Numbered from the stretch's first letter, positions 40,211 to 49,960 are shown. The stretch is 64,000 nt of DNA from Paracoccaceae bacterium (GCA_016124615.1 WGNF01000002.1:248001-312000); one strand, 5' to 3'. Notes: a model not told the origin generated them from the sequence alone. Program-made: numbers and translations.

Positions 40211-43008
40211 TTCTCGCCTCCCCACAGGCGGTTCCGGGGTGCCTTGGGCACCGGCGACTTGATCACCGGAAAGTCCGGCAGGGTCTGTTCCTGCGGTTCC
40301 ACCCGCTCGATCTTCACGCGAAGGTCGAACCAGGCGGCCTGCCCCGTCACCGGGTCAGAGTTTGCCCAGCGCAACCCGTCGCCCTTCGGCGGCAGAAGCT
40401 CGTGGATCAGGTGGTTCAGCAGGAACCCCTTGGTCGCCTCTGGCGCGTCGGCATCCAGCGCCCAGGCACCCTTGCGTTTGCCGATGGCGTTCCAGGTCCA
40501 GATCGTGTGTTCGTTGAGCCCGGCCATCAGGGCGACCGGCACCGTGATATTGCCATGTGGCGAGGTTACGCGGGCCCAGTCGCCATCGCTGAAGCCATGC
40601 TGTTTCCAGATCGCGGTCGGCAGATACAGCGGGTTGCGGCCGTGGATCTGCCGCAGCCAGGCGTTTTGCGTGCCCCAGGAATGATACATCGCCATCGGCC
40701 GCTGCGTCAGCGCGTGGATCGGGTATTCCGCCGCCTCGGCATCGCCGAAGGGGGCGTACCAGGCCGGCAGCGGGTCCATCGCCATCTTCAACTGCGCGCG
40801 CAGATGTTCGGGCGGCTGGCGGGTGCCGTGCCCTTCGGCGGCCAGCTGGAAACGGCGCATCGGCTCGGAATAGACACTGAAAAGGTAGGGCAGCGGCTTG
40901 TCGTAAAGGCCGATGCTGACCGCCCAATCCTGATATCCGGCGTTCCAGGGCTTGTAATATTGCGCCTCGTGCGGGACGTGGTTGATGGCAAAGCCGCCAT
41001 TGTCGATGTAGCGCTTCAACTGGTCGGGGTTCACTGCGCCACGGCCGAAGCTGTCGCCGTTGCCGCGGAACCCGGCCAGCGGGCCGACGCCGGGGCGGCG
41101 TTCGTGGTTCACGATATAGTCGGCGTAGTCGGCGTATTTCGGCGTGCCATCGTCCTTCACCATCCCCGGCAGGCCCAACCGGGCGCCCAGATCGAGCATC
41201 ACCGACTGGAAGCCGCGCACGTCGCGATCCGGCTCGATCACCGGCCAGCGGATGGCGTCGGCGGCGCCGTCAGCCTCGCAGATCGGGCGGTCGAGCAGGC
41301 TGATGCAGTCATGGCGTTCCAGATAGGTCGTGTCGGGCAGGATCAGGTCGGCGTAGGCGACCATTTCGCTGGAATAGGCATCGGAATAGATGATGCGCGG
41401 GATCACATACTCGCCGTCTTCGCCCTTGTCGGTCAGCATCTCGATGACCTGACGGGTGTTCATCGTCGAGTTCCAGGCCATGTTGGCCATGTAGAGCAGC
41501 AGCGTGTCGATCTTGTACGGCACGCCCGCATGGGCGTTCGAGATCACCATATGCATCAACCCGTGCGCCGACAGCGGGTTTTCCCACGAAAACGCCTTGT
41601 CGATCCGGGCCGGGCTGCCGTCTTCCTTCAGCGCCAGATTTTCCGGCCCGCGCGGATAGCCCAGGTGCGGGCCATCCAGCGGCGCGCCGGGGGTCACCTT
41701 GCAATGCGGCACCGGGTGGGCGTCGAACGGCTTGGGGTAGGGCGGCTTGAACCGGAAGCCGCCGGGGGTTTCGACCGAGCCGATCAGGATTTGCAGCACA
41801 TGCAACGCGCGGGCGGTCTGGAAACCGTTCGAATGCGCCGAAATGCCGCGCATCGAGTGCATGCTGACCGGGCGGCCGACCATCGTTTCATGGCGCTCGC
41901 CGCGGAAATCGGTCCAGGGCTGTTGCAACTCGATCGCCTCGTCAAAGGCGACGCGGGCGATCTCGGCGGCAAGGCCCTTGATGCGCTCGGCGGCGATGCC
42001 GACGCGGGCGGCAACCTTTTCCGGCGCGTAGTCGGGCGAGAGGTACTTCTCGGCCATGTGCTGGAACACGGTGCGGTGGCCCTGCCAGACGGCGCCCAGA
42101 TCGGGGCGCACGCCCTTCTGGTCGAACGGCGCCGGTTGGCCGGTGGTGCGGTCGATCACCAGCATCTTGCCATCGGAATCGCGCAGCAACAGACCCTTTT
42201 CCGGCCCCTCTTCGCTGTTCACCAGACCGGCCGAGTTGGTCCACATCGCGAGGTAGTCAAGGTCGACCTTCCCGGCCTTCAGCAGTTCATGGATGATCGC
42301 CAGGATCATCAGGCCATCGGCCCCCGGCGTGACGCCGTACCAGTCGTCGGCCACCGCATTGTAGCCCGACCGGATCGGGTTGATCCCGACCACCTTGGCG
42401 CCGCGGGTCTTGATCTTGCCGATGCCCATCTTGATCGGGTTCGAATCATGATCCTCGGCAACGCCGAACAGGATGAACAGCTTGGTATGGTCCCAATCCG
42501 GCTGGCCGAATTCCCAGAACGCGCCGCCCATCGTGTAGATGCCGCCCGCCGCCATGTTGACCGAACAGAAGCCGCCGTGGGCAGCATAGTTCGGCGTGCC
42601 GTAGCTTTGCGCCCACCAGCTGGTGAAGCTTTGCGACTGGTCGCGGCCGGTGAAGAAGGCGAGCTTTTCCGGTGCCGTCTTGCGCAGCGGGGCAAGCCAG
42701 TCGGTGGCGATGGTCATCGCCTCTTCCCACGAGATCTCCTGAAACTCACCCGAGCCGCGCGGCCCGACCCGCTTCAGCGGCGCCCGCAGCCGTGACGGCG
42801 CGGTGACCTGCATGATGCCCGACGATCCCTTGGCGCACAGAACGCCCTTGTTCACCGGATGGTCGCGGTTGCCCTCGATATAGGCGACCTTGCCGCCTTT
42901 CATGTGCACGTTGATGCCGCAGCGGCAGGCGCACATGTAACACGTTGTCTTGCGCACCTCGTCGGACACATGCGGCGAGGTATCAAGGACGGGCTGGCGG
43001 TAGGTCAT
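40207..43008 (-). CDS. soeA: SoeA, cytoplasmic molybdopterin sulfite:quinone oxidoreductase catalytic subunit
   Basis: This 933-residue protein is a DMSO-reductase-family enzyme with an N-terminal [4Fe-4S] site at Cys23, Cys26, Cys30 and Cys58. Bis-MGD binding domains follow and the C-terminal domain has PLYLPTAIWKQHGFSDGDWARV near 800-820. It has no twin-arginine signal, so it works in the cytoplasm, as known for SoeA, whereas DmsA, PsrA and PhsA are exported. Sulfite is the product of Xsc, encoded two genes upstream, so sulfite is the natural substrate. The gene follows ackA by 46 nt on the same strand, so it may be read from the xsc promoter. Confidence 0.82.
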   Translation of the reverse strand: MTYRQPVLDTSPHVSDEVRKTTCYMCACRCGINVHMKGGKVAYIEGNRDHPVNKGVLCAKGSSGIMQVTAPSRLRAPLKRVGPRGSGEFQEISWEEAMTIATDWLAPLRKTAPEKLAFFTGRDQSQSFTSWWAQSYGTPNYAAHGGFCSVNMAAGGIYTMGGAFWEFGQPDWDHTKLFILFGVAEDHDSNPIKMGIGKIKTRGAKVVGINPIRSGYNAVADDWYGVTPGADGLMILAIIHELLKAGKVDLDYLAMWTNSAGLVNSEEGPEKGLLLRDSDGKMLVIDRTTGQPAPFDQKGVRPDLGAVWQGHRTVFQHMAEKYLSPDYAPEKVAARVGIAAERIKGLAAEIARVAFDEAIELQQPWTDFRGERHETMVGRPVSMHSMRGISAHSNGFQTARALHVLQILIGSVETPGGFRFKPPYPKPFDAHPVPHCKVTPGAPLDGPHLGYPRGPENLALKEDGSPARIDKAFSWENPLSAHGLMHMVISNAHAGVPYKIDTLLLYMANMAWNSTMNTRQVIEMLTDKGEDGEYVIPRIIYSDAYSSEMVAYADLILPDTTYLERHDCISLLDRPICEADGAADAIRWPVIEPDRDVRGFQSVMLDLGARLGLPGMVKDDGTPKYADYADYIVNHERRPGVGPLAGFRGNGDSFGRGAVNPDQLKRYIDNGGFAINHVPHEAQYYKPWNAGYQDWAVSIGLYDKPLPYLFSVYSEPMRRFQLAAEGHGTRQPPEHLRAQLKMAMDPLPAWYAPFGDAEAAEYPIHALTQRPMAMYHSWGTQNAWLRQIHGRNPLYLPTAIWKQHGFSDGDWARVTSPHGNITVPVALMAGLNEHTIWTWNAIGKRKGAWALDADAPEATKGFLLNHLIHELLPPKGDGLRWANSDPVTGQAAWFDLRVKIERVEPQEQTLPDFPVIKSPVPKAPRNRLWGGEK

Positions 43009-43054
43009 CGACGGCTCGCTTCTGGTCGCGGTTCAGGGTGGTCAGAAGAATATC

Positions 43055-44182
43055 CTACTGAGCGAGGACATCTTGCGCTATAGTTTGTTCTTCATATGCC
43101 AAAACTTTCCAGATTGCGACGCGGCTTTTCGCTGCGTGCAGACGCAGACCGCCGGCCGCATTGGCCGCAGGGTCGATTGAGGCCCCAAGCCAGCCGAGGC
43201 CCGCGACCAGTTCGGCCCGCACGTTGGCATCATGCTCGCCAATGCCGCCGGTGAAGGCGATGGCATCCAGCCCCCCCATCGCCGCGATCATCGAGCCTGC
43301 GTGGCGGATCAGCCAGTAACAGAAATGCCGCACGGCAAAGCGCGCCTCGGGTGTATCGCTGGCCTCCAGCGTCGCCATGTCGGACGTGCCACCCAGCGCC
43401 TTCAACCCGCTTTCCCGGTTCAGCAGATCGGCGGCCCGGTCGATGCCATAGTCGGCCGCAAGCCGCAGCACCGCGTTGCCGTCGATCTCTCCGGTCCGGG
43501 TGCCCATCGTCAGCCCGTCCAGCGGCGAATAGCCCATCGTCGTGGCAACCGAGCGCCCGTCACGGATCGCGCAGATCGAGGCGCCGTTGCCAAGGTGCAG
43601 CGCCAGCAGTCTCTGGGGCAGCGGGTTTCCGGTCAGTTCCGGCAACCGCGCCACCAGCCCGGCGTAGGATATGCCGTGAAAGCCGTAGCGCCGGATCCCC
43701 TTGGCGTCTTCGGCGGCGGGCAGGGCATAGCGCAACGCCTCTTCGGGGTTGGTGGCGTGGAACGCGGTATCGAAGCTGGCGTATTGCGGCAGGTCGGGGG
43801 CCAGTGTCGCGATCGCGCGGATGGCTGACAGGTTGTGGGGGTTGTGCAGGGGCGCCAGCGGGATACAGGCCGCGATCTCGGCCTCGACCTCGGGCGTGAG
43901 GCGGCAGGGGGCCAGCAGGTGACGCCCGCCATGCACCACGCGATGTGCGGCGGCGTGCAGTTCGGTAACCGGGTGGCCCTCGGCCCGCAGCGCGTCAAGC
44001 AGCACCGCCAGCGCGGCAAGGTGATCGGGCGCCGTGACCGGCGTGGTCGTCTTCCCCAGCCGCAGGGCGGATTGGCCGCCGATCTCTGTCACCGCGGCAG
44101 AGAGGATCGCGGTCAGGTCGTCGCCGAACAGCACGACCTTGATCGAGGATGATCCGGCATTGACGACAAGGATCCGTTTCAT
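43055..44182 (-). CDS. ackA: Acetate kinase
   Basis: This 375-residue enzyme converts acetyl phosphate and ADP to acetate and ATP. Key motifs are VNAGSSSIK near the start, GFHGISY, HLGNGASICAIRDGRS and AFTGGIGEHD. It sits between the sulfite exporter and soeA, and acetyl phosphate is a direct Xsc product. Taurine clusters often have pta (to acetyl-CoA); I see no pta in this window. Gap of 7 nt to tauE supports one operon. Confidence 0.95.
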   Translation of the reverse strand: MKRILVVNAGSSSIKVVLFGDDLTAILSAAVTEIGGQSALRLGKTTTPVTAPDHLAALAVLLDALRAEGHPVTELHAAAHRVVHGGRHLLAPCRLTPEVEAEIAACIPLAPLHNPHNLSAIRAIATLAPDLPQYASFDTAFHATNPEEALRYALPAAEDAKGIRRYGFHGISYAGLVARLPELTGNPLPQRLLALHLGNGASICAIRDGRSVATTMGYSPLDGLTMGTRTGEIDGNAVLRLAADYGIDRAADLLNRESGLKALGGTSDMATLEASDTPEARFAVRHFCYWLIRHAGSMIAAMGGLDAIAFTGGIGEHDANVRAELVAGLGWLGASIDPAANAAGGLRLHAAKSRVAIWKVLAYEEQTIAQDVLAQ

Positions 44183-44189
44183 CGCGCCC

Positions 44190-44924
44190 TCACCTCAGCG
44201 ACCGCAGCAGCCCCAGCACCGATAGCACGGCCAGAAGGCCGATGGCCATCTTGCGGAACCCCTGTGGCGATGCGGCAAGGAAATGGCGCCCCCCGGCCCA
44301 AAGACCAAGGGCGATGACCGGCAAGGCCAGCGCCGCGCTGACCAGCGTGGTGTGCGTCACCAGCCCGGCCCGCGCGAACAGCGGCAGCGCCAGCAGGTCG
44401 ATCGTGGTCAGGTAAGCCACCATGGTCGCACGGAACACCGGCGCGGCCAGCGGCTGCGCGGCAAGGAAGGCCGCCACCGGCAGCCCGCCCACCGCCGCGC
44501 CATTGCAGACCCCCGACAGCAGCCCGACCCCGACCTGCCCCGCCGGGCCGACGCGGTGGCGGATCGTCCAGCCGGTCAGCAGGATCAGACAGAAGGCCAG
44601 GATCACGACCGAGATCGCCAGCCGCGCCCGATCGAGCCCGATTTCGGCAAGGACAGACACCGAAAACGGCATGGTGATCGCTGCGCCCACCAGCATCGTG
44701 ACCACCCGCCGCCACTCGATCAGCCGCCAGACCCCGCGGGCCTGCACCACCGTCATCGCCAGTTCGCACAGGAACATCACCGGGATGAACGGCCGCGGGT
44801 CGGTGATCAGGCTGGCGCAGGCGATGCTGAGCGCCGAGAAGCCGAAGCCGGAATATCCGCGCACGAAGGACGCGACCAGAACGGTCGCGACCAGTGCCGC
44901 AATCTGCCACGGCTCAAGGCCCAT
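44190..44924 (-). CDS. tauE: TauE/SafE-family permease, probable sulfite exporter
   Basis: This 244-residue membrane protein has about eight helices and the TauE/SafE pattern (ASFVRGYSGFGFSALSIACASLITDPR at the start; GLLSGVCNGAAVGGLPVAAFL in the second half). Such proteins export sulfite or other sulfonate products. It lies 4 nt after xsc, whose product is sulfite, so protection from sulfite is the natural role, alongside SoeABC oxidation. Confidence 0.85.
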   Translation of the reverse strand: MGLEPWQIAALVATVLVASFVRGYSGFGFSALSIACASLITDPRPFIPVMFLCELAMTVVQARGVWRLIEWRRVVTMLVGAAITMPFSVSVLAEIGLDRARLAISVVILAFCLILLTGWTIRHRVGPAGQVGVGLLSGVCNGAAVGGLPVAAFLAAQPLAAPVFRATMVAYLTTIDLLALPLFARAGLVTHTTLVSAALALPVIALGLWAGGRHFLAASPQGFRKMAIGLLAVLSVLGLLRSLR

Positions 44925-44928
44925 GCTG

Positions 44929-46704
44929 TCAGGCGCCCGCCTGCGGCCGCATATCCTCGCGCCGGATGCCTGCCACGGCGACCGGCTTTTTCATCGCGTC
45001 GCGCCGGAACGGCTCGCCCAGTTCCTGGTTCAGCAGCACCTCGATGAAGGTCGTCTTGCCCGCCATCTGCGCCTTGATCGCGGTGTCGAGCGCCGCTGTC
45101 AGTTCATCCATCGAGCGAACCTGAACCCCCGTCAGCCCGCAGGATTGCGCGATTCCGGCGTAGCTGACGTTCGGGTTCAACTCGGTGCCGACGAAGTTGT
45201 CATCGAACCACAGCGTCGTGTTCCGTTTCTCGGCGCCCCACTGGTAGTTGCGGAAGATCACCATCGTGATCGCGGGCCATTCGCCGCGCCCGACCGTGAC
45301 CATCTCGTTCATCGAGATGCCGAAGGCGCCATCGCCGGCGAAGCCCACCACCGGCACGTCGGGCTTGCCGATCTTCGCCCCGGTGATCGCCGGAAAGCCA
45401 TAGCCGCAAGGGCCGAACAGGCCGGGGGCGAGGTATTTCCGCCCCGCCTCGAACGTCGGGTAGGCGTTGCCGATGGCACAGTTGTTGCCGATGTCGGACG
45501 AGATGATCGCCTCTTTCGGCAGCGCGCGTTGAATCGCGCGCCAGGCCATGCGGGGGCTCATCTTTTCCGGCTCGCGCTTGCGGGCGCGGTCGTTCCAGCT
45601 TGTGCCCGCGTCGTCTTCCTCGTGGTCCATCGACGAGAGTTGCTGCGCCCAGGCCGATTTCGTCTGTGCGATCTTCGCCTTCCGCTCGGCCCGCCCGGCG
45701 TCGCCCGCGGTGGGGGAAAGCTGGGAAAACAGGCTCTCTGCCACCTTGTTCGCGTCGCCGACGATGCCGACGCTGACCGGCTTGGTCAGCCCGATGCGGT
45801 CCGGGTTCAGGTCCACCTGAATGATCGCGGCGGCCTTCGGCCAGTAGTCGATGCCATAGCCCGGCAGGGTCGAAAACGGGTTCAGCCTTGTGCCCAGCGC
45901 CAGCACCACATCGGCCTGCGCGATCAACTCCATCGCGGCTTTCGAGCCGTTGTAGCCCAGCGGCCCGGCGAACAGCGGATGCGAGCCGGGGAAGGCGTCG
46001 TTGTGCTGATAGCCGCAGCAGACCGGCGCATCGAGCCGCTCCGCCAGCGCCATCGAGGCCGGGATCGCCCCCGCCAGCACCACCCCGGCACCGTTCAGGA
46101 TCACCGGGAACTTCGCCGCCGACAGCAGCGCCGCCGCCCGCGTCAGCGCCTCTGCGCCACCCTCGGGGCGCTCGAACTCCACCGCCTTGGGCAGATCCAC
46201 GTCGATCACCTGGGTCCAGAAATCGCGCGGCACGTTGATCTGCGCGGGGGCAGAGGCGCGTTTCGCCTTCATGATCACCCGGTTCAGCACCTCGGCGATG
46301 CGGGTCGGGTCGCGCACCTCTTCCTGGTAGGCGACCATATCCTTGAACAGCGCCATCTGTTCGACCTCCTGGAACCCGCCCTGGCCGATGGTCTTGTTGG
46401 CGGCCTGCGGCGTCACCAGCAACAGCGGCGTATGGTTCCAGTAGGCAGTTTTCACCGGCGTCACGAAGTTGGTGATGCCGGGGCCGTTCTGCGCCACCAT
46501 CATCGACATCTTGCCGGTGGCGCGGGTGTAGCCGTCGGCCATCATGCCGGCGTTGCATTCATGCGCGCAGTCCCAGAAGGTGATGCCAGCCGCCGGGAAC
46601 AGGTCTGAAATCGGCATCATGGCCGAGCCGATGATGCCGAAGGCATGTTCGATCCCGTGCATCTGCAGAACTTTGACAAAGGCCTCTTCGGTCGTCATCC
46701 GCAT
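44929..46704 (-). CDS. xsc: Sulfoacetaldehyde acetyltransferase
   Basis: This 591-residue thiamine diphosphate enzyme cleaves sulfoacetaldehyde with phosphate to sulfite and acetyl phosphate. The N-terminal MRMTTEEAFVKVLQMHGIEHAFGIIGSAMMPISDLF is specific for Xsc among TPP enzymes. The cofactor motif is GFAGDGAFGISMNEMVTVGRGEW near residue 457-479. AAGGAGAG lies before the ATG. TauR-type boxes sit upstream. It is the first gene of a likely xsc-tauE-ackA-soeABC operon. Confidence 0.97.
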   Translation of the reverse strand: MRMTTEEAFVKVLQMHGIEHAFGIIGSAMMPISDLFPAAGITFWDCAHECNAGMMADGYTRATGKMSMMVAQNGPGITNFVTPVKTAYWNHTPLLLVTPQAANKTIGQGGFQEVEQMALFKDMVAYQEEVRDPTRIAEVLNRVIMKAKRASAPAQINVPRDFWTQVIDVDLPKAVEFERPEGGAEALTRAAALLSAAKFPVILNGAGVVLAGAIPASMALAERLDAPVCCGYQHNDAFPGSHPLFAGPLGYNGSKAAMELIAQADVVLALGTRLNPFSTLPGYGIDYWPKAAAIIQVDLNPDRIGLTKPVSVGIVGDANKVAESLFSQLSPTAGDAGRAERKAKIAQTKSAWAQQLSSMDHEEDDAGTSWNDRARKREPEKMSPRMAWRAIQRALPKEAIISSDIGNNCAIGNAYPTFEAGRKYLAPGLFGPCGYGFPAITGAKIGKPDVPVVGFAGDGAFGISMNEMVTVGRGEWPAITMVIFRNYQWGAEKRNTTLWFDDNFVGTELNPNVSYAGIAQSCGLTGVQVRSMDELTAALDTAIKAQMAGKTTFIEVLLNQELGEPFRRDAMKKPVAVAGIRREDMRPQAGA

Positions 46705-46766
46705 CGCGATCTCTCCTTGTCGAACGTCGGTCTGTGCCCGGTCTAAACCCCGCAGGGTAGGGCCGG

Positions 46767-46799
46767 TTAGGGCCAGCCGTTATGGCACTCTAGGTCCAG
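46767..46799 (-). promoter_or_regulatory. TauR-type direct repeats upstream of xsc
   Basis: On the minus strand CTGGACCTA (46799-46791) and CTGGCCCTAA (46776-46767) are repeated with a 23-bp period. A TTTAGA-like -10 lies at 46747-46742. The first copy is inside the 3' end of tauR. As I recall, the Rhodobacter capsulatus TauR site is CTGGACYTAA. Confidence 0.65.
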
Positions 46800-48258
46800 T
46801 TTCGGCCAGCGCCTTCGCGATCAGCGCGATCCCCTCGCCGATCCGCCCATGCGGAATCGAGGAATAGGCCAGCCGGTAGGTATTGGCAGGCGCCGAGGCC
46901 GGATCGAAGAACAACCGCCCCGGCTCGATCAAGACACCATCGCGGCGCAATGCCTGCGCCAGCATGGTCGTATCCACGCCCTCCGGCGCCTTCATCCAGA
47001 AGCTTGAGCCGCCAAAGCCGCCGGGGCCCGCCAACGTCAGCCCCTCGGCGCGGATGGCATCGTCCATCGCCATTCGCCGCCGCTTGTAGGCCTGCGCCAT
47101 CCGGTTCAGCAGGGCGTCGTAATGGCCGAGCGACAGGAAATAGGCGACCGTGCGCTGGATATGGCCGGGCGGATGGCGCAGCACGGCGGCGCGCAGGGCG
47201 CGGGCTTCGCGGATAAAGTCTTCCGATCCAACGAGATAGCCCAGCCGCAAGCCGGGAAAGAGCGATTTGGAGAATGAGCCGACGTAGACCACGCGCCCCT
47301 CTTCATCCAGCGATTTCAGCGCCGGCGAGGACGCTTTGAGGAACGACATCTCGAACTCGTAATCATCCTCGACGATCAGGAAATCCTCGCGCGCGGCGCG
47401 TTGCAGCAGGGCGATCCGGCGCGCCATCGGCATCGTCGCGTTGGTCGGGCAATGGTGGCTGGCGGTGGTGAAGACCACGTCCACGCCTTCCGGCAGCGCC
47501 TCGGGCGGCAGGCCGCCGTCATCGACATCGACCGAAACGGTGCGGCAGTTGGTCTGGCCCAGAATGGTGCGCAGGCCGGGAAAGCAGGGGTTTTCCATCG
47601 CTGCGGTGCGTCGTGGGGTCAGCAGCACCTGCGCCGACAGCCAGAGGGCGTTCTGCGCCCCCATCGTCAGCAGAATCTCCTGCGGCCGGGCGCTGATGCC
47701 GCGCCGGGGCAGGATGGCGCGGGCGATGTACTCGATCAGCATCGGGTCGTCCTGCTCGTAGTAATCCGCTGTCAGGGCTTCAAAATCCCGTTTTCCCAGC
47801 GCCCGTAGCGCGCATTGGCGCCAGTTCTGGTGGTCGAAGAGGGTCGCATCCGCCTGCCCGTAGATGAACGGGTAGGGATAGCTGCGCCAGTCGGTCGGCC
47901 GGGGCAGGAAAAGCTGTGTGGAATGGCGATTTCCGGTCACCCGCGCCCAGTCCACGGTTTCGCGCCGGGGGATATGCACCTGCGGGAAGGCCGTCTGTTG
48001 CGGCGCGCTGTCCGACACGTAATAGCCCGACCGGCCGCGCGCGGCGAGGTAGTCGCCGGCCACAAGTTCGGTATAGGCCAGCGTCACGGTGATGCGGCTG
48101 ACCCCCAGATGCCCGGCCAGTTTGCGGCTGGAGGGCAGCTTGTCGCCGGGCCGGAACCGGCCGGTCACGATGCCCTCGGACACCATCTGCTGGATCTGCT
48201 GTTGCAGCGTGCCAAGCGCGCCGGGAACAAGAAAGAAGGTCTCGGCGGAGATCGCCAT
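46780..48258 (-). CDS. tauR: MocR/GntR-type taurine regulator TauR
   Basis: This 492-residue regulator has an N-terminal winged helix-turn-helix (LPSSRKLAGHLGVSRITVTLAYTELVAGDYL at about residues 41-71) and a fold type I aminotransferase domain with the PLP Lys331 in GSFSKSLFPG. The size matches R. capsulatus TauR, which activates taurine genes. I chose the ATG at MAISAETFF, which gives the conserved N terminus; an upstream frame adds about 98 residues without support. CTGGACCTA lies just before the ATG at 48261, so it may control itself. Confidence 0.92.
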   Translation of the reverse strand: MAISAETFFLVPGALGTLQQQIQQMVSEGIVTGRFRPGDKLPSSRKLAGHLGVSRITVTLAYTELVAGDYLAARGRSGYYVSDSAPQQTAFPQVHIPRRETVDWARVTGNRHSTQLFLPRPTDWRSYPYPFIYGQADATLFDHQNWRQCALRALGKRDFEALTADYYEQDDPMLIEYIARAILPRRGISARPQEILLTMGAQNALWLSAQVLLTPRRTAAMENPCFPGLRTILGQTNCRTVSVDVDDGGLPPEALPEGVDVVFTTASHHCPTNATMPMARRIALLQRAAREDFLIVEDDYEFEMSFLKASSPALKSLDEEGRVVYVGSFSKSLFPGLRLGYLVGSEDFIREARALRAAVLRHPPGHIQRTVAYFLSLGHYDALLNRMAQAYKRRRMAMDDAIRAEGLTLAGPGGFGGSSFWMKAPEGVDTTMLAQALRRDGVLIEPGRLFFDPASAPANTYRLAYSSIPHGRIGEGIALIAKALAETGPRVP

Positions 48259-48260
48259 CG

Positions 48261-48291
48261 CTGGACCTATCGGTGGAGAAAACTGGATACA
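48261..48291. promoter_or_regulatory. TauR-type boxes at the tauR start
   Basis: CTGGACCTA (48261-48269) and CTGGATACA (48283-48291) lie directly upstream of the tauR start codon with a 22-bp period. The place, overlapping the leader, fits autorepression. The second copy is weak. Confidence 0.5.
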
Positions 48292-48402
48292 TTGCAGCGT
48301 GGCCGAGACTGCCGCCCCGGTCAATCCTTGGCGAAAAGTCACCAAGCTGGCGGGCGGCGGCATTCGGGGTGCAAGGGGCTGAAACGGCAGGGAAATCAGG
48401 GT

Positions 48403-48439
48403 ACCGATTTCATACCGATTTGACACCGATTTCGCACCG
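48403..48439. repeat. Three and a half 11-bp direct repeats upstream of tauR
   Basis: ACCGATTT occurs at 48403, 48414 and 48425, followed by ACCG at 48436, with an exact 11-bp period. It is in the 256-bp spacer between tpa and tauR, about 145-180 bp before the tauR start. One-turn spacing puts all copies on one face of the helix, as for iteron or regulator sites. It does not match the TauR boxes. Confidence 0.6.
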
Positions 48440-48514
48440 CAAGAAAACCCGAATCCGGCGCCCTTCTGCCGTTCACAACTATCCGGGTGACGCCGCGGGC
48501 GCGGGCAGAGCCCC

Positions 48515-49894
48515 CTACGCGAACACCCGGCCCAGCGCGCCGTCGATGGCACCGGTGATCTGGTCGATGTCGTCCGGCGTCGCGATCAGCGCGGGGCTGA
48601 GGCAGAGCGTGTTGTTGAACCCGGCGATCGACCGGTTGGTGACGCCGATGATGACGCCCTGCGCCATGCAGTCGGCCACCACGGCCTGCGCCAGTTTCTC
48701 GGCCACCGGTTCGCGCGTGCTGCGGTCGGCGACCAGTTCGGCGCCGCAGAACAGGCCCTTGCCGCGCACCTCGCCGACCACGGCATGCTTGTCCATCAGC
48801 GCATGCAGGTTGGCCATCAGCCGGTCACCCATCGCCAGCGTGTTGGCCAGCAGCCCCTCGTCCTCGATGATGCGCATGTTTTCCAACGCGGCGGCGGGGC
48901 CAGAGGTGCAGCCGCCGAAGGTGGAAATGTCGCGGAAGTACGACAGCGGATCGGCGGCATCGTCCTTGAACTGCTCGAATACGGCCTCGGTGGTGACGGT
49001 GCAGGAGATGGCGGCATAGCCCGAGGCGACGCCCTTGGCCATCGTCACGAAATCGGGCTTGATGCCGTAATGCTGGTAGCCGAACCATTCGCCGGTGCGG
49101 CCGACGCCGCAGACGACCTCGTCGATATGGATCAGGATGTTGTGCTTGCGACAGATTTCCTGCACGCGGTCCCAGTAACCGTCGGGCGGGGTGATGACGC
49201 CGCCACCGGCCGTCACCGGCTCAAGGCAGATGGCGCCGATGGTATCGGGCCCCTCGCGCAGGATGACCTCTTCGATCGCGTCGGCAGCGCGTCGGCCGTA
49301 GTCGGCGACGTCCCACTGGGCGCGGTATTCGAGGCAATGCGGCACCTCGACAAAGCCCGGCGTGAACGGGCCGTAAAGCGCGTTGCGCTGCGGCTGACCC
49401 CCGGCGGACAGGGCGGTGATGGTGGTGCCGTGGTAGTCGCGCTCGCGGTAGAGGATCTTCGATTTGCGGCCGCCGTGGTGGCGCGCCGAAATCTGGCGGA
49501 CCATCTTGAACACCTTCTCGTTGGCCTCGGACCCGGAGTTGGAGTAGTAGACGCGGCTCATCCCCGGCATCTTCTCGATCAGGCGCTGGGCGAAGCGGGC
49601 ACCCGGAATCGAGCCTGCGCTGCCCGCAAAGTAGTTCAGCTTGATCAGCTGGTCGCGCACGGCATCGGCGATGCTTTCCCGGCCATAGCCGACGTTCACC
49701 GTCCAGACCCCGCCCGAGACGGCATCAAGGTGTTCCTTGCCCGCCGCATCCCAGACCCGCATCCCCTTGCCTTCCACCATGATGCGCGGGTCAACCGTTT
49801 CGAACGGTTTGTGCTGGATCAGGTGGTGCCAGACATGGGCGCGGTCGGCCGCGATGATGTCGGAAATGTCGTTCTGGTGGAGCGTGCTGTCCAT
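48515..49894 (-). CDS. tpa: Taurine-pyruvate aminotransferase
   Basis: This 459-residue class III aminotransferase moves the amino group of taurine to pyruvate, giving sulfoacetaldehyde and alanine. The Lys287 for PLP is in TMAKGVASGYAAI, and the N-terminal HVWHHLIQHKPFETVDPRIMVEG is typical of Tpa. The next step is Xsc. It is divergent from tauABC and reads toward tauR. TauR-type boxes lie upstream at 49961-49992. Confidence 0.94.
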   Translation of the reverse strand: MDSTLHQNDISDIIAADRAHVWHHLIQHKPFETVDPRIMVEGKGMRVWDAAGKEHLDAVSGGVWTVNVGYGRESIADAVRDQLIKLNYFAGSAGSIPGARFAQRLIEKMPGMSRVYYSNSGSEANEKVFKMVRQISARHHGGRKSKILYRERDYHGTTITALSAGGQPQRNALYGPFTPGFVEVPHCLEYRAQWDVADYGRRAADAIEEVILREGPDTIGAICLEPVTAGGGVITPPDGYWDRVQEICRKHNILIHIDEVVCGVGRTGEWFGYQHYGIKPDFVTMAKGVASGYAAISCTVTTEAVFEQFKDDAADPLSYFRDISTFGGCTSGPAAALENMRIIEDEGLLANTLAMGDRLMANLHALMDKHAVVGEVRGKGLFCGAELVADRSTREPVAEKLAQAVVADCMAQGVIIGVTNRSIAGFNNTLCLSPALIATPDDIDQITGAIDGALGRVFA

Positions 49895-49960
49895 GATGGT
49901 GTTCCGTCTGCGGGCGTGTTGCGCGATGCCGACAAAAGATCACGCGCGCGGGCTGCCCCG

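Noticed and set aside
40195..42795. An 866-codon plus-strand frame across soeA
   Set aside because: Antisense to a complete molybdoenzyme gene; low-complexity composition.
38601..43008. DmsABC (DMSO reductase) or polysulfide/thiosulfate reductase
   Set aside because: Same superfamily, but the large subunit has no twin-arginine signal and the genes sit in a taurine cluster that makes sulfite, so SoeABC fits better. Not fully excluded.
48259..48552. Extended N terminus for TauR (about 98 more residues)
   Set aside because: The added part has no likeness to MocR regulators, covers the repeats and TauR boxes, and the shorter form matches the known length of about 493.
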